DNA from: Bacillus marinisedimentorum
Lineage (GTDB): Bacteria; Bacillota; Bacilli; Bacillales; Bacillaceae_O
NCBI RefSeq assembly: GCF_001644195.2
Contig: NZ_LWBL02000005.1
Coordinates: forward strand, 1 to 64,000
Direction of reading: 5' to 3'
Length of the DNA: 64,000 nucleotides
The position numbers were made by a program, and so were the translations under genes. A model generated the notes under the pieces. The model saw only the letters and a program-made list of their open reading frames with translations, made no database searches and was not told the origin of the DNA. This document shows, piece after piece, positions 62,792 through 64,000 of the stretch. The stretch's first letter is position 1. Each line of letters opens with the position of its first letter.

Positions 62792-63382
62792 TCACTTATC
62801 ATTTAATCCCTTTCCATCCAAAATGTGCTGCATATATTTTTCAACCCTTGATTCACGGGTTTTCGGTCTTTTAGGCTTAGAAAAGTAAAGGATATATGCT
62901 CTTTGCCGACCCGGCGTCAATGATTCAAAAGCCGTTTTCAATTCAGGGTTTTCATCAAATTTTTTTTGGAGTTCTTGGGGAATTTCTGCATCCTTTTTAA
63001 ACTCCACTTCCAAACCGGATTTTTCAACTTCAATGGCTTCGTTAATATAGTCTATCAAGATGGTTTCCATTTCATCTATTTGCTGCATATTGGTGAACCG
63101 AATCTGCCGGCTTGCCTGTACATTTTCCGTTTGTTGAATGAGAATATCATGATTATCCTTTAATAAGACACCTTTGAAAAACAAAATTGCACAGTAGTTT
63201 TTAAAACCATGTATTAAAGCGATGTTTTTACTCTGAAACGTGTAACAGGGAACACCCCACTTCAATTCCTCGGCCAGCTGGCAGTCAAGAAGGATCGTTC
63301 TCAATTTCTCAAATTCTTCCCGCCACTTTTTTTCTTTCGTTAAAAATTCATCAACTTTAGGGTTCATTTTGCTATTTGTCAT
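62792..63382 (-). CDS. YdeI-like DUF1801 protein
   Basis: 196 residues from ATG 63382 (AAAGGGGTG upstream). ELKWGVPCYTFQSKNIALIH is the DUF1801 pattern; FESLTPGRQRAYILYFSKPKRPKTRESRVEK is the YdeI/OmpD-associated C-terminal module. B. subtilis YdeI is induced by iron-related stress in some reports; role unclear. Confidence 0.85.
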   Translation of the reverse strand: MTNSKMNPKVDEFLTKEKKWREEFEKLRTILLDCQLAEELKWGVPCYTFQSKNIALIHGFKNYCAILFFKGVLLKDNHDILIQQTENVQASRQIRFTNMQQIDEMETILIDYINEAIEVEKSGLEVEFKKDAEIPQELQKKFDENPELKTAFESLTPGRQRAYILYFSKPKRPKTRESRVEKYMQHILDGKGLNDK

Positions 63383-63455
63383 CAAAGAACACCCCTTTTC
63401 AATGTTCAACTTCCTTCTGTTCCTTTTTTGAACACGAATAAGAACCGGTGATCCC

Positions 63456-64000
63456 TTACCTGGAATCGACCGGTTCCTTCTTTATTTTTGCAGGCGCCAT
63501 ATGAATTGCTTCCTGTTTCAGCGCTTCTGCCGCTTCAAGAATCCCTTCATTAAAAGAAGGGTGTGCGTAAAGAGGGAATCGGAAATCCTCCTCCCGTGCT
63601 GCCATCTCGAGGCCGAGTGTGCCTGCTGCCAGCATCTCGACAGCTGCCGGGCCGACTGCATGGAATCCTATGATGGCATCTGTTTCCGGATCACTGATCA
63701 TTTTTACAAATCCGCCGGTCTCCCCATTGATTGCAGCATATCCGTTGCCTGCCATGGAAAACTGGCCGATCCTCGGATTGCTGTAGTGCTTCCGGGCTTT
63801 TTCTTCCGTCATGCCTGCGGATACTGCCGGCGGAATAGCGTGGATGACTTCAGGCATGAAGGTAAGGTCCACTTCCGGCTTGCCGCCTGCCATGGCCTCT
63901 GCAGCCGCTTTCCCCTGTTTAATCGCTTTTACCGCCAGGGCAGGGCCGGCTGTAATGTCACCCGCCGCAAAGATGGATGATACCGAGGTCCGTGCTTCAT
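63456..64000 (-). CDS. lpdA: Dihydrolipoyl dehydrogenase, C-terminal part (partial)
   Basis: The frame continues past the right edge. Visible: the second FAD motif SIFAAGDITAG, then the dimerisation domain (KARKHYSNPRIGQFSMAGNG, GFVKMISDPETDAIIGFHAV, catalytic AHPSFNEGI in place of the usual HxHPTxxE). About 181 residues are inside. Belongs to the E3 flavoprotein family; which complex it serves cannot be told. Confidence 0.85.
   Translation of the reverse strand, partial: EARTSVSSIFAAGDITAGPALAVKAIKQGKAAAEAMAGGKPEVDLTFMPEVIHAIPPAVSAGMTEEKARKHYSNPRIGQFSMAGNGYAAINGETGGFVKMISDPETDAIIGFHAVGPAAVEMLAAGTLGLEMAAREEDFRFPLYAHPSFNEGILEAAEALKQEAIHMAPAKIKKEPVDSR

Noticed and set aside
1-64000. UGA reassigned to Trp
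   Set aside because: Many genes (e.g. cadC, nosD) end in TGA at the expected length, and Trp is encoded by TGG.

Overview
The window looks like chromosome of a spore-forming member of the Bacillaceae. Supporting signs are AGGAGG-type ribosome sites with frequent TTG/GTG starts, low-to-medium GC, a YjcZ-type sporulation protein, an Sda checkpoint protein, AbrB, YjzC, YmaF, KtrC and a cadCA operon. The species cannot be fixed from this sequence.

Layout. Positions 1-10,500 mix ordinary genes (ArsR-type regulator, GNAT, MFS exporter, lipoproteins) with debris: an IS21-like gene end, a YcxB gene stopped by an in-frame TGA, an IS3-type remnant abutting a decapitated sulfatase gene, a broken coat-like gene and a putative type I toxin. 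Positions 11,000-13,800 hold a DUF3796/XRE/ABC-2 exporter operon. From 13,800 to 28,200 there are many tiny membrane proteins and lipoproteins, many of them broken, with an ECF sigma factor, AbrB, a MerR regulator and a nuclease-like lipoprotein that lacks both catalytic arginines. Positions 28,400-35,250 carry a sugar-dehydrogenase-like propeller, a CPA2 antiporter and an acetolactate-synthase-like enzyme. Positions 35,250-37,800 are cadCA, where codon 20 of cadA is TGA exactly at the first Cys of the metal-binding CxxC motif. Positions 38,500-44,800 hold a two-component system with a propeller lipoprotein, a NosL-like lipoprotein and a sulfide:quinone oxidoreductase. Positions 48,000-51,430 are a nosD-nosL-nosY-nosF operon with no nosZ beside it. 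Positions 53,200-54,400 hold sda and then a c-di-GMP riboswitch, terminator and EAL phosphodiesterase. The rest is housekeeping and accessory (rhodanese lipoprotein, MurG, PatB, Cu/Zn SOD, methyltransferase, VOC, APH-type kinase, a Tn3-family end, and the C-terminal part of a dihydrolipoyl dehydrogenase running off the window).

The non-coding part is unusually rich. It has an array of about 40 degenerate 21-bp units keyed on GCGTGAAA (42.6-43.5 kb), six exact-period 52-bp palindromic units ending at the nosF stop codon (47.7-48.0 kb), two MITE-like elements that share a core, a second dispersed repeat (7.9 and 46.2 kb), and a three-member minus-strand small-RNA-like family with a C-rich segment and its own terminator (8.1, 15.5, 23.6 kb).

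How genes may work together (inference): cadCA handles Cd/Zn/Pb. The two NosL lipoproteins, the NosDFY machinery, the Met/His-rich NosL tail and the nearby two-component system suggest envelope copper handling. SQR and the exported rhodanese fit sulfide/sulfane-sulfur turnover. The EAL enzyme is probably controlled by its own substrate through the riboswitch.
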